Shown piece by piece: positions 34,205-42,347 of a stretch of 64,000 nt of DNA (within the stretch, counting starts at the first letter, position 1; the number at the start of each line of letters is the position of its first letter). The translations under genes and the position numbers were made by a program. This stretch comes from Ideonella paludis (GTDB lineage Bacteria > Pseudomonadota > Gammaproteobacteria > Burkholderiales > Burkholderiaceae_C): positions 310,001-374,000 of the forward strand of contig NZ_JAGQDG010000001.1 of NCBI RefSeq assembly GCF_018069865.1, read 5' to 3'. A model generated the notes under the pieces. The model made no database searches, was not told the origin of the DNA, and worked only from the letters and a program-made list of their open reading frames with translations.

Positions 34205-34465
34205 TCAGGCTTTGCGGTTTGCGGCCACAAAGGCTGCCAGCGAGCGCACGCTGCGGAAGTGGCGACGGGTTTCTTCGCTGTCGGCTGACATGCTGACGCC
34301 GTAGCGCTTTTGAAGAGCCAAGCCCAACTCCAGTGCGTCGATGGAGTCGAGCCCCAAGCCCTCGACGAACAGTGGCGCTTCTACATCAATGTCTTCAGGC
34401 GTGATGTCTTCGAGTTGCAGGGACTGGATGATGATGTCTTTGATCTCTTGCTCAAGCGCTGACAT
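34205..34465 (-). CDS. Acyl carrier protein (first, ApeE-like)
   Basis: 86 aa, acidic. Carrier Ser in LGLDSIDALELGL (about residue 41). The ATG lies inside the end of the PlsC-type acyltransferase gene (14-bp overlap), so the pair is co-expressed. Substrate of the phosphopantetheinyl transferase at 17.9 kb, and probable carrier for the growing polyene or its aryl starter. Confidence 0.93.
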   Translation of the reverse strand: MSALEQEIKDIIIQSLQLEDITPEDIDVEAPLFVEGLGLDSIDALELGLALQKRYGVSMSADSEETRRHFRSVRSLAAFVAANRKA

Positions 34466-35228
34466 GGCGGGTCTCCATCGAAAAATAGTCGGTCAAGTGG
34501 TCGGTCAAGTGGCGCGCCGCCAAGGCTTCTGAGGCGGCCTGGTGTTGAAACGGTGCCACCGCGATGTCTGACTCCACGCGGAAGACAAAGTGAGGCTTGC
34601 GCGTCGGGACTTGGTACCAGGGCTCACCCTTACCCAGGGTGGCTGGCTGCACCGTGATTCGAACCGGCGTGATGTCTCGCCCGCAGCGCACCGCCACATT
34701 GGCGGCGCCGCGCTGCAGCAGCAATCCACCGGTACGCGGGGTTCGGGTGCCCTCAGGAAAGATGATCAGGTTGCTGCCAGCATCGAGACTGGCCTGGCAG
34801 CCTTCCAACAAGCCCGCACCGGAATCATTGAACACAAAGCCTGCGGCCGTGACGGGCCCCCAGGTGGCCGGATGGCGCGCCAAAGCGGCTTTGACGATGC
34901 AGTCGGCGTTGTCAACCAGAGCCATCAAGAACACCACATCAATCAGCGAGGGGTGATTGGCCAAGATCAGCAGGCCTTGGCGCTGCAATCGCTCGCGGCC
35001 GTGCACCTCGTAGCTCAGCACGCCCAAACCGCGCATCATGCCAACAAAGCCGCGAAATGCAGCCTGAATGACGCGCCGCGCCGCCACGGCACGCCTTGCC
35101 GGCTGACGCATCAGCAAACGCATCGCAGGGAACACCAGCACACCCAAGAGCACGCCACCCAGCCCAAAGGTGAAGAAGCACAGGCCGGTGGCCAGCATGC
35201 GCCAGAGGCGCGAGAAGGACTCAGCCAT
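34452..35228 (-). CDS. PlsC-type 1-acyl-glycerol-3-phosphate acyltransferase homologue (ApeD-like)
   Basis: 258 aa. The ATG at 35228 overlaps the chain-length-factor stop by 8 bp (ATGGCTGA). An N-terminal membrane helix (about 12-38) is followed by the HX4D motif NHPSLIDVVF and the substrate loop FPEGTRTPR. It belongs to the LPLAT superfamily; in this cluster it may esterify the polyene to a lipid. It ends 14 bp inside the first ACP gene. Confidence 0.87.
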   Translation of the reverse strand: MAESFSRLWRMLATGLCFFTFGLGGVLLGVLVFPAMRLLMRQPARRAVAARRVIQAAFRGFVGMMRGLGVLSYEVHGRERLQRQGLLILANHPSLIDVVFLMALVDNADCIVKAALARHPATWGPVTAAGFVFNDSGAGLLEGCQASLDAGSNLIIFPEGTRTPRTGGLLLQRGAANVAVRCGRDITPVRITVQPATLGKGEPWYQVPTRKPHFVFRVESDIAVAPFQHQAASEALAARHLTDHLTDYFSMETRHVSA

Positions 35229-35964
35229 GAGCGCACAGCGTCCATTCAATGCCGTCGCGCCACGCGCGCTCGACATGCCCCGGCAGGATGGCGGGGCGCA
35301 GCAGTGCCAGGCCCAACGGGAGTGAGGGGGCCAAGTTTGCTTGCGCGTCTGTGGCAACCCCGCTGCGCCGGGTCAAGGTCCAGCCATGGGCGCCCGGCTG
35401 AGGGGAGGCAGCAATTCGCCAAGCCCAGGCATAAAGGGCCTCGGGCTCGTCCTGGAAGTGCGCATAGTCCGGTGGCAGCGGCGCGTCGTAGTGCACCAGC
35501 AATACCTCAGGGGCACCATCGGCAAGCAAAGCGGCGGCCTCCACAATGCCCGCTGCTGCGCTGGCAGACCCGCCGGCCAACGCCAGCATATTGGCGCGGT
35601 CCTCTCGCACCATGGACACCATGGCGCCGATGGCATTCTGCACCGAGAGCCCAAACGCTGTCGGAGACACGGGCTCAGCTTTCGCCAAGCCGGACAGCAG
35701 CTCCAGAGAGCGGCTGGCATCACCATAGCGAGACGCGAAGATGGTGGGAAAGCCTACCGCATCGGTGGCCGCATAGGAGACCTCTGCGGCCATACGGCCC
35801 AGTGCGTTCAAGCGCCGCCGCATCATGGCGGGCATGGATTTGACCTCAGCCTGTGCCGTGCCCCGAGGAATCGTGGGCGAGCTCGCCCACGCCTGCCAGT
35901 CCTGCGCAGATGACAAGCCCGGCGCAAAAGCCGCCCAGGCATTGATGACGAAATGGACTTCCAC
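35221..35964 (-). CDS. N-terminal-only ketosynthase, probable chain-length factor (ApeC-like)
   Basis: About 247 aa, half the KS length and matching only the first domain. At the place of the nucleophile it reads ALAGGSASAAAG, without Cys, so it cannot catalyse condensation alone. Known ApeC-type proteins form a heterodimer with the ApeO ketosynthase and set chain length. No ATG is suitable; GTG at 35964 is the best start, giving an N terminus VEVHFVINAWAAFAPGLSS, though no clear Shine-Dalgarno is present. It is the first gene of the pigment operon. Confidence 0.83.
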   Translation of the reverse strand: MEVHFVINAWAAFAPGLSSAQDWQAWASSPTIPRGTAQAEVKSMPAMMRRRLNALGRMAAEVSYAATDAVGFPTIFASRYGDASRSLELLSGLAKAEPVSPTAFGLSVQNAIGAMVSMVREDRANMLALAGGSASAAAGIVEAAALLADGAPEVLLVHYDAPLPPDYAHFQDEPEALYAWAWRIAASPQPGAHGWTLTRRSGVATDAQANLAPSLPLGLALLRPAILPGHVERAWRDGIEWTLCAHG

Positions 35965-36159
35965 GGGAATGCAGCAAGGTCTGATTTTGTTTTTTAGACT
36001 CGCGCCAATGTTTGGCGACCCACGGCGCGGGCAGGGCTGCCCGGGGCTCACGGGCGCTCCAAACCCGCGTCTCAAGGGCGTTTCAGCCGCCGAGAAGGGT
36101 AGAGATTGTAGTGCCGCACGGGCTCGCACTGACTGGGGTCATCCCCCCAGAAGCCGACG
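35965..36159. promoter_or_regulatory. Intergenic region upstream of the pigment operon
   Basis: 195 bp between the ROK regulator stop and the chain-length-factor start. It must hold the main promoter of the pigment operon. On the minus strand an AT-rich tract (TCTAAAAAACAAAATC, about 35983-35998) lies 20-35 bases before the GTG, with TTGGCG about 17 bp further upstream, a weak sigma-70-like arrangement. No operator-like palindrome or regulator gene was found nearby. Confidence 0.3.
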
Positions 36160-37416
36160 TCAGGCTGTGTCGGTCTTGAGAAACAAATCCCGATCCGGCG
36201 CAAAGTTGGCATAGAGCGGCAGCATCGCGCCGCCCAGGGCCCGGGCGTCGGAGCCGATCGCGCCGGGTTGGACCAAGGGTGGCACGACGCCTTCCCAGTT
36301 GGTGCGGGCCGAGGCCGCTTGGACCTCGGCCAAGAGGGCGGCGAGCATCTCGCGGCTGAAGCTGCCGTCGATGATGGTGCCCTCTAGGTCCAACAGGCAG
36401 GCCGCGCTGTTGATGGCGTGGGCAATGGCGGCCGCCGCTTGGCGCAGCCACATCTCGGTGTGCTCTCGCCACGGGCTTTGAAGCGCGCGTTCGTCTTGAA
36501 CGGCTTCGGGGTCCAGGCCGGCCTGGGTGTAGAGCGACTCCAAGGTCAGCAAAGAGGCCACGGCCAAGAGCTGGGCCGGGCTCTTGCGGGTGCCGGGGGC
36601 CGTCATGCCCAAGGGCAGGGAGCCCACGGCGCCGGCATTGCCGTGCAAGCCGGCATGCAAATGGCTGTCGATGACCAGGCCGCCACCGATGAAGGTGTCG
36701 ACAAAGAGATACAGGTAGCTGCGCACGCTGCGGCCGCGCCCGGCCACCAGCTCGGCCACGCAGGCGGCGGCCGTGTCCTTCATGAAGGTGGCGGGCAGGC
36801 CGGTGCGGCGCTCGACCTCGGCGGCCAAGTCCACCAAGGCCCAGGCCTGGGCCACCTCGGCAGGCAGGCCCAGCAATTGGCGCCAGCCCCCCAATGAGAG
36901 CGGCGCCGCCACACCAATGCCTTGCAGTCGCTCGCGCCCTTGCAGCCCCAGGCTGCGGGTGAACAGCCGCGTGCTGTGGGCAATGGCGTCAAGCACGGCC
37001 TTCGGCTCGGGGTAGAGATAGCTTTGGGTCTGGCGCTCGCGCACCTGGCCGGTGAAGTCCACCAGCAGCACATCGAGGCTGCGGCGGCCCACTTTGACGC
37101 CGATGGAGAACGCCCCTTCGGGGTTGAGCATCAGCGGCACCGAGGGCTGGCCCACCTTGCCCCGCACGGGTGCGCCTTTGATCAGCAGGCCTTCGTCGAT
37201 CAGGCGCTTGGTGATGAGCGACACCGTCTGCGCGGTGAGATGGGTCAGGCGCGCAATCTCAGCCCCCGGCACTGGGCCATGCAGACGCACCGCCTGCAGG
37301 ACCACGCGCTCGTTGTATTGCGCCAAGCCGCCTTGGCTGGAGCCCCGCGGACGCAGGTGCCGCACATCCGATGCGGCCAGGGGGTCTGCGTGAGGGTCAT
37401 CAGCATCAAGGGACAA
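36160..37416 (-). CDS. ROK-family transcriptional repressor
   Basis: 418 aa. N-terminal winged helix (about 30-90, RVVLQAVRLHGPVPGAEIARL then LTAQTVSLITKRLIDEGLL), then a ROK sugar-kinase-like domain with VDTFIGGGLVIDSHLHAG. The zinc-binding CXCGXXGC of active ROK kinases is missing, as common in regulators. Start TTG at 37416 has GGAG upstream and overlaps the mutarotase-like gene by 11 bp. It ends the frc operon, so it probably senses a sugar (fructose or its phosphate) and controls frcBCA and perhaps the divergent kinase. Confidence 0.87.
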   Translation of the reverse strand: MSLDADDPHADPLAASDVRHLRPRGSSQGGLAQYNERVVLQAVRLHGPVPGAEIARLTHLTAQTVSLITKRLIDEGLLIKGAPVRGKVGQPSVPLMLNPEGAFSIGVKVGRRSLDVLLVDFTGQVRERQTQSYLYPEPKAVLDAIAHSTRLFTRSLGLQGRERLQGIGVAAPLSLGGWRQLLGLPAEVAQAWALVDLAAEVERRTGLPATFMKDTAAACVAELVAGRGRSVRSYLYLFVDTFIGGGLVIDSHLHAGLHGNAGAVGSLPLGMTAPGTRKSPAQLLAVASLLTLESLYTQAGLDPEAVQDERALQSPWREHTEMWLRQAAAAIAHAINSAACLLDLEGTIIDGSFSREMLAALLAEVQAASARTNWEGVVPPLVQPGAIGSDARALGGAMLPLYANFAPDRDLFLKTDTA

Positions 37417-37867
37417 GGGCTTCTCCGATCACACCCTTCTTGAGGATGAAATTGCCATAGGGCTGCAGCTCGCCGGTCAGCACGATGGCAAAGGCGCGGC
37501 GCGTGCGCTCGTAAAACGCAAAGCGTTCCGTGGCTGCGCATTGTGCCGCGCGGGCATGGCCTTCGTGCTCCAACATGGCGATGACGGCGCGTTGCTGCGC
37601 GCTTTGCTGGCCCTGGGGCCAAGCACAGACCTGCATATAGGCCACAGGCTGCTCGACCGCCTCATCCAAGGGCATCAGCGCCAACACGGCGCGGGCCAGT
37701 TGCTCGACCGTGGCACCGGGGACTTGCAAGACCGTGCAGCCGGCGTCGCGCGCCAACGCAGCGGCGGTGAAGTTGGCATCGGCCAGCACGATCTCATCGC
37801 CATGGCCCATCTCAGCCAGCACTTTGAGAAGATCCGGCGTGAGCAGGGGTGAGATGCCTTTGAGCAT
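37406..37867 (-). CDS. RbsD/FucU-family sugar mutarotase
   Basis: 153 aa. Opening MLKGISPLLTPDLLKVLAEMGHGDEI is typical, with the family His (GHGDE) and the later PYGNFILKKGV. These proteins speed interconversion of pyranose and furanose forms of sugars such as ribose and fucose. Next to a fructose-type importer, a role in the anomer or ring form of the imported ketose is likely. 18 bp after frcA; overlaps the ROK gene. Confidence 0.88.
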   Translation of the reverse strand: MLKGISPLLTPDLLKVLAEMGHGDEIVLADANFTAAALARDAGCTVLQVPGATVEQLARAVLALMPLDEAVEQPVAYMQVCAWPQGQQSAQQRAVIAMLEHEGHARAAQCAATERFAFYERTRRAFAIVLTGELQPYGNFILKKGVIGEALVP

Positions 37868-37885
37868 GGCGAGGGGCTTTGATGC

Positions 37886-38668
37886 TCAGGCCAAGCACTC
37901 GGCCGGGAGCTTTGCAGGATCAAGCGCACCCGTCATCACCGCCACGGTGTCGCTCATGGAGATCTTCTTGGGGTTAAGCACCGCCGCGCGTTTGCCCAAG
38001 CGGGCCACATGGATGCGATCAGCGATCTCAAACACATGCGGCATGTTGTGGCTGATGAGGATCACAGGCAAGCCTTTGTCCCGCACGCGGCGGATCAACT
38101 CCAGCACCATATTGCCCTCTTTCACGCCCAGGGCCGCCGTGGGCTCATCCAGGATGACCACGTGGCGCGCAAAGGCCGCCGCGCGGGCCACGGCCACACA
38201 CTGGCGCTGGCCGCCCGAGAGCGTTTCCACCGCCTGCGTCATGGAACGAATGCCGACCTTCAAATCGGCCATGCGCTCGATGGCGGTTTCCAGCATCTTC
38301 TTCTTGTCGAGCTGGCGCAGCACCGTGCCGGCAAAGCCGGGGCGGCGCAGCTCACGGCCCAGAAAGAGGTTCTCGGCAATCGTCATCGCCGGTGCCACGG
38401 CCAGGTCTTGGTAGCAGCACTCAATGCCTTCTCGGCGCGCATCCATGGGGTTGCGGAATTGCACGCGCTTGCCGTCGAGCAGGATCTCGCCTCCATCGGG
38501 CACGGTGGCGCCCGACAGCGCTTTGATCAGCGACGACTTGCCCGCGCCGTTGTCACCAATCACCGCCAGGATTTCGCCCGCGCGCAGCTCGAAGTCCACA
38601 CCATCCAGCGCCGTCACTTGGCCGTAGCGCTTCACCAAGCCTTTGGCTTGCATCACAAGTTTGCTCAT
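37886..38668 (-). CDS. frcA: Fructose-type ABC importer ATPase
   Basis: 260 aa, a single ABC domain, unlike the double-domain RbsA/XylG ATPases but like FrcA. Walker A GDNGAGKSS, signature LSGGQRQ, Walker B VVILDEP, switch His in ISHNMPHV. ATG at 38668 overlaps the permease stop by 4 bp; a longer upstream frame would run into frcC and is rejected. It probably works as a homodimer on the FrcC permease. Confidence 0.93.
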   Translation of the reverse strand: MSKLVMQAKGLVKRYGQVTALDGVDFELRAGEILAVIGDNGAGKSSLIKALSGATVPDGGEILLDGKRVQFRNPMDARREGIECCYQDLAVAPAMTIAENLFLGRELRRPGFAGTVLRQLDKKKMLETAIERMADLKVGIRSMTQAVETLSGGQRQCVAVARAAAFARHVVILDEPTAALGVKEGNMVLELIRRVRDKGLPVILISHNMPHVFEIADRIHVARLGKRAAVLNPKKISMSDTVAVMTGALDPAKLPAECLA

Positions 38669-39621
38669 CGTGCCCCCTTGCGCGAGAGTTGATCCACGGC
38701 CACCGCCAAGATCACCAAGATGCCGGTGATCAAGACTTGGTAGACGGACGACACGCCCATCAGGGTCAGGCCGTTGCGCAACACGCCCACCACGATGGCG
38801 CCGGCCAAGGTGCCCAAGATCACGCCACGCCCCCCGAACAAGCTGGTGCCGCCCAGCACCACGGCGGTGATGGCGTCCAGGTTTTCGGTCTGGCCACCGT
38901 TGGGGTCGCCGACACCCGTGCGGGCCACGGTCAGCAAGGAGGCAATGCCATAGAACAAGCCCGCCAACACATACACACTCAGCAGCACGCGGTCGGTGGG
39001 GATGCCCACCAAGCGGGTCGCTTCGGGGTTGTTGCCCACGGCATAGACATGGCGGCCTGAGGCGGTGTCGCGCAGCCAGTACCAAGCCGCCAGGTAGAGC
39101 GCCACCATCAGCACCACGCCATAGGCGATCTGGCTCTCGCCCACGCTGAAGGTATTGCCCAACCACAACATGCTCTCAGGCACATTGGTCACGGTCTGGG
39201 CTGAGGAGTAGAGCTGGGTGATCGCAAAGGCAATGTTGAAGGTGCCCAGCGTGACGATGAAGGGCGGCAGCTTGATGCGGGTGACCAAGAGGCCGTTGAC
39301 GAGGCCAAACAAGGTGGTCACGGCAATGCCGCAGAGGATGGCCAGCGAGGGCGGCAGGCCAAAGTCTGCGGCGAACTTGGTCATGATGATGCTGCCCAGC
39401 GCCATCACCATGCCGCAAGACAGATCGATGCCCGCGGTGAGGATGATCAAGGTCTGGCCGATGGCGATCACCCCCACCACCATGACCTGCTGCAGGATCA
39501 GCGCAAAGTTGGCCGCAGTAAAGAAGTTGTCGGTGGTCACACCGAAGACCACACAAGCCACCGCCAGGGCGATGAAGGGCCCGAGCTGGCTCAAGGGGGG
39601 CAGCTTTTCTTTGAGGGACAT
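38665..39621 (-). CDS. frcC: Fructose-type ABC importer permease
   Basis: 318 aa BPD_transp_2 permease with about 8-10 helices; the signature AGIDLSCGMVMALGS and the EAA-like loop AVGNNPEATRLVGIPTDR that contacts the ATPase are clear. It belongs to the RbsC/FrcC group of CUT2 sugar importers. Separated from frcB by 128 bp, a gap common after highly expressed binding-protein genes. Confidence 0.92.
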   Translation of the reverse strand: MSLKEKLPPLSQLGPFIALAVACVVFGVTTDNFFTAANFALILQQVMVVGVIAIGQTLIILTAGIDLSCGMVMALGSIIMTKFAADFGLPPSLAILCGIAVTTLFGLVNGLLVTRIKLPPFIVTLGTFNIAFAITQLYSSAQTVTNVPESMLWLGNTFSVGESQIAYGVVLMVALYLAAWYWLRDTASGRHVYAVGNNPEATRLVGIPTDRVLLSVYVLAGLFYGIASLLTVARTGVGDPNGGQTENLDAITAVVLGGTSLFGGRGVILGTLAGAIVVGVLRNGLTLMGVSSVYQVLITGILVILAVAVDQLSRKGAR

Positions 39622-39749
39622 GGAGGAATCCTTAGACGGGCTCGGGTGACGAGAGCGCCACAGCGAACCAGCAAGCCAGGTGGTGCCACGAGGCCACCAC
39701 CGGCTTGCGCACCAGGGGTGAGACCCCCAGCGAATTCAGGCCAGAGGCC

Positions 39750-40739
39750 TTACTTCGTGCCCCAGCACAGGTCGGTGCCGGTCTTCACGTCTTTGCTGTC
39801 CACGCCGGGCACCGCCTTGCCGGCGATCAGCGTCACGCCAGTGTCGACATAGCCGCTGGCCTTCTTGCCGCCCTTGGCGTATTCAACGCCGGCCGCCACG
39901 CCCATGGCCGCCATCTTCAGGGGGTACTGCTGCGAGGTCGCGGCGATCACGCCCTTGCCCACATCCGCCACGCCGGCGCAGCCACCGTCCACCGAGACGA
40001 TGATCACGCCCTTCTCTTTGCCGGCCTTCTTCAGCGCGTTGTAGGCGCCTGCAGCGGCCGGCTCATTGATGGTGTAGACGACGTTGATGTTGGGGTCCTT
40101 TTGCAGGCAGTTCTCCATCGCAGTCTGGCCCTTGGCCTGGTTGCCATCGGTGTCGGCAGCGCAGACGGTTTCGGGCGTGGACGACAGCTCATTGGACTTG
40201 GCGTCATTGGCCTTCAAGCCGAAGCCGGTCATGAAACCGTTGTGGCGCTGGGCGCCCACCGGGTGGCCAGGGAACAGGTCCAGCATTGCAATCTTGGCCG
40301 GCTTGTTGCCCAGGGCTGCTTTGGCATATTGGCCAATCAGCACACCGGCCTTGTAGTTGTCGGTGGCGAACAGCGCATCAGCGCCCTCAAACGGGCTGTC
40401 CAGCGCGATCACTTGCACGCCCTTAGCCTGGGCCTTCTTCACGGCCGGAATGATGGCGTCGCCGCTGGAGGTGATCAGGATGGTCTTGGCCCCCGCCGTG
40501 ACCATGTTCTCAATGGCCGTGATCTGAGCGGCCGTGTCGCCATCCTTTTTGCCCGACGCCGTCATCAGCTTGGCGCCCAACTTCTTGGCCTCGGCTTGCG
40601 CGCCTTCCTTCATCTTCACGAAAAAGGGGTTGGTCTCGGTCTTGGTGATCAGGCCGATGACGGGCTCGCCCGCTGCAAAAGCGGGTGCAGCCAGAGCGGC
40701 CGCAGCGGCCAAAGCAAAAGCGGACAGGGTGCGGTTCAT
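39750..40739 (-). CDS. frcB: Periplasmic fructose-type sugar-binding protein
   Basis: 329 aa. Signal peptide MNRTLSAFALAAAAALAAPAFA, then GLITKTETNPFFVKMKEGA, a stretch very characteristic of FrcB, and other CUT2 features (ITSSGDAIIPAV, LDSPFEGADALFATDN, NEPAAAGAYNAL). It captures the sugar in the periplasm and is the first gene of the minus-strand operon frcB-frcC-frcA-mutarotase-ROK. Fructose is the best guess; ribose or mannose are possible. Confidence 0.93.
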   Translation of the reverse strand: MNRTLSAFALAAAAALAAPAFAAGEPVIGLITKTETNPFFVKMKEGAQAEAKKLGAKLMTASGKKDGDTAAQITAIENMVTAGAKTILITSSGDAIIPAVKKAQAKGVQVIALDSPFEGADALFATDNYKAGVLIGQYAKAALGNKPAKIAMLDLFPGHPVGAQRHNGFMTGFGLKANDAKSNELSSTPETVCAADTDGNQAKGQTAMENCLQKDPNINVVYTINEPAAAGAYNALKKAGKEKGVIIVSVDGGCAGVADVGKGVIAATSQQYPLKMAAMGVAAGVEYAKGGKKASGYVDTGVTLIAGKAVPGVDSKDVKTGTDLCWGTK

Positions 40740-40875
40740 GGGTTTGTCTCCTGAAAGGTCGGGCCGCTGTGGCGCGGCGCCAGCGAGGGGCTGAGAAGGT
40801 GACGCCGTCAGACCTGGTGGTGTTCACACCCCCGTCGTCAGCGCTGGCTGGATTGTGAAACCGGATGGTTAAATA

Positions 40876-40892
40876 AATCAAGTGGATTGATT
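40876..40892. promoter_or_regulatory. Candidate operator between frcB and sugar kinase
   Basis: Perfect inverted repeat AATCAA-GTGGA-TTGATT inside the only AT-rich patch (about 40868-40900) of the 293-bp divergent intergenic region. Its place between frcB (minus) and the kinase (plus) and its symmetry suggest the site of the locally encoded ROK repressor. No footprint or consensus was available, so the binding protein is inferred from context. Confidence 0.45.
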
Positions 40893-41032
40893 AATGGTAA
40901 ACCCCAGTGGGCCCGCAGACGGCTCTTGGGCAGGATGCGAGCCTTGTGCAGCGGCATGCGCACGGCCGCTTGAGCCGCGCTTTGCGTGCTGCTCACCTCC
41001 TCTAGATGTCTCTCCTTTGAAAGTGAAGCAGC

Positions 41033-41959
41033 ATGTTTGTCGTTTGTGGCGAGGCCTTGTTTGATGTGTTTGCGGTGCAGGACACACCCACCGGCATGAT
41101 GCTGGACGCCCGCATCGGTGGCTCGCCCTTCAATGTGGCCGTGGGTCTGTCGCGGCTGGCGCAACCGGTGGCGTTTTTCGGCGGCATCTCCAAAGGCTTT
41201 TTAGGCGACCGCCTAGGGGCCGCCTTGAAGGCCGAGGGCATTGCGCCGGACTGCGTGCAGTGGCTGGACGCGCCCACCACGCTGAGCCTGATTGGCGTGG
41301 ACGCCAGCGGTGTGCCGTCCTACAGTTTTTATGGCGCCGGCTGTGCCGACCGGCAGCTGCCGATGAACGCGCTGGACACCCTGCCCGCCGCCACCCAGGC
41401 CATCCACTTTGGCTCTTACGCCATGGTGGTGGAGCCCGTGGCCAGCGTGCAGCGTGCCTTGGTCGAGCGCGAGCACCAGCGCCGCGTCATCGCTTATGAC
41501 CCCAACGTGCGCTTGAACGTCGAGCCCTCGCTGGACCGCTGGCGCGACACCCTGGACTGGATGGCCGCCCGCACCCACTTGCTGAAGGTGAGCGACGAGG
41601 ACCTGGGCCTGCTCTACCCCGGCGTCGCCTTTGCGGAACTGGCCCAGCGCTGGCGTGCTGCCGGCGTACGCGCGGTGGTGGTGACACGCGGTGGCGAGGG
41701 CGCGTTGGCCTGGACAGCAGCCGGTGAGTTTGAGGTGGCGCCGGTGCGCACCACCGTCGTCGACACGGTGGGCGCGGGCGACACGTTTCAAGCCGCCATG
41801 CTGACCCGCTTGGCCGAGCTGGGCGCTCTGAGCCCCGAGGGCTTGAGCACGCTGTCACTGCCCGCCTGGCAAGGCGTGCTGGCCTTTGCCGCACAAGCCG
41901 CCGCCATCACCTGCGGGCGGCGGGGGGCGGATTTGCCGCGTCGGGCGGAGTTGCCTTGA
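41033..41959 (+). CDS. PfkB-family sugar kinase (probable fructokinase)
   Basis: 308 aa. Substrate motif GGSPFNVAVGLSRLAQPVAF near the N terminus and the anion-hole/catalytic motif TVGAGDTFQAAM (Asp as base) near residue 250. It phosphorylates a hexose, probably the sugar brought in by the divergent FrcBCA importer; the neighbourhood favours fructokinase (FrcK) over ribokinase or 2-keto-3-deoxygluconate kinase. A purine-rich GTGAAG lies about 8 bp before the ATG. Confidence 0.88.
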   Translation: MFVVCGEALFDVFAVQDTPTGMMLDARIGGSPFNVAVGLSRLAQPVAFFGGISKGFLGDRLGAALKAEGIAPDCVQWLDAPTTLSLIGVDASGVPSYSFYGAGCADRQLPMNALDTLPAATQAIHFGSYAMVVEPVASVQRALVEREHQRRVIAYDPNVRLNVEPSLDRWRDTLDWMAARTHLLKVSDEDLGLLYPGVAFAELAQRWRAAGVRAVVVTRGGEGALAWTAAGEFEVAPVRTTVVDTVGAGDTFQAAMLTRLAELGALSPEGLSTLSLPAWQGVLAFAAQAAAITCGRRGADLPRRAELP

Positions 41960-42010
41960 GGGGTGGTGCGGGCGACATGCGATTCGACTTCTGAGGCCTG
42001 CGCGTGCATC

Positions 42011-42092
42011 GGGGATTGGGGGTGCGATTCCGCTCATGTCCCCCGGCCCTCGGCCTCCTCCTTTACTTCGCTCCATCACACCCCCAATCCCC
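42011..42092. repeat. Perfect 14-bp inverted repeat
   Basis: GGGGATTGGGGGTG at 42011-42024 and its exact reverse complement at 42079-42092 enclose 54 bp that hold one arm of the larger REP-like palindrome. Lies in the 388-bp gene-free stretch between the sugar kinase and the HAD gene. It may be the outer border of a mobile repetitive element rather than a terminator: no T-run follows on either strand. Confidence 0.6.
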
Positions 42093-42266
42093 GCTGCTCG
42101 AAATCGGCAATGACTGTCCTGGCGTTGATCACGGCCCACGTCTAGTGCGCTTGCGTCAACAAGCACAACCTCGGCTAACGCAGTGACGCAGGTATTCCCC
42201 AAAGCGAAGTAAAGAAGGAGGCCGAAGGCCGGGTGACATGAGCGGCGGGGAATGCCTGCGGCGCTG
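42030..42266. repeat. REP/BIME-like long imperfect palindromic element
   Basis: The 43-nt arm 42030-42072 is repeated inverted at 42203-42245 with three mismatches (core TCGGCCTCCT and TTTACTTCGCT in both). The second copy is itself framed by a 20-nt inverted repeat (42181-42200 with 42247-42266, three mismatches). This is the pattern of extragenic palindromes that spread through Burkholderiales genomes. No gene is seen within the region, and no transposase of the RAYT type is present in the window. Confidence 0.65.
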
Positions 42267-42347
42267 CGTCAGCGAAAACTTGGGCAAGGGTGTGAGAGAA
42301 AGCACCCGTGCCACCAAGAGAGGATCAGACCTTCACCGACACAGTCC

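Noticed and set aside
17874-35964. Interpretation as ordinary fatty-acid synthesis or an aromatic type II polyketide cluster
   Set aside because: Presence of MMPL, LolA-like, DUF3261, COG4648, LpxL-like and ammonia-lyase genes and a half-length KS fits aryl-polyene clusters; no aromatase, cyclase or malonyl-ACP transacylase is present.
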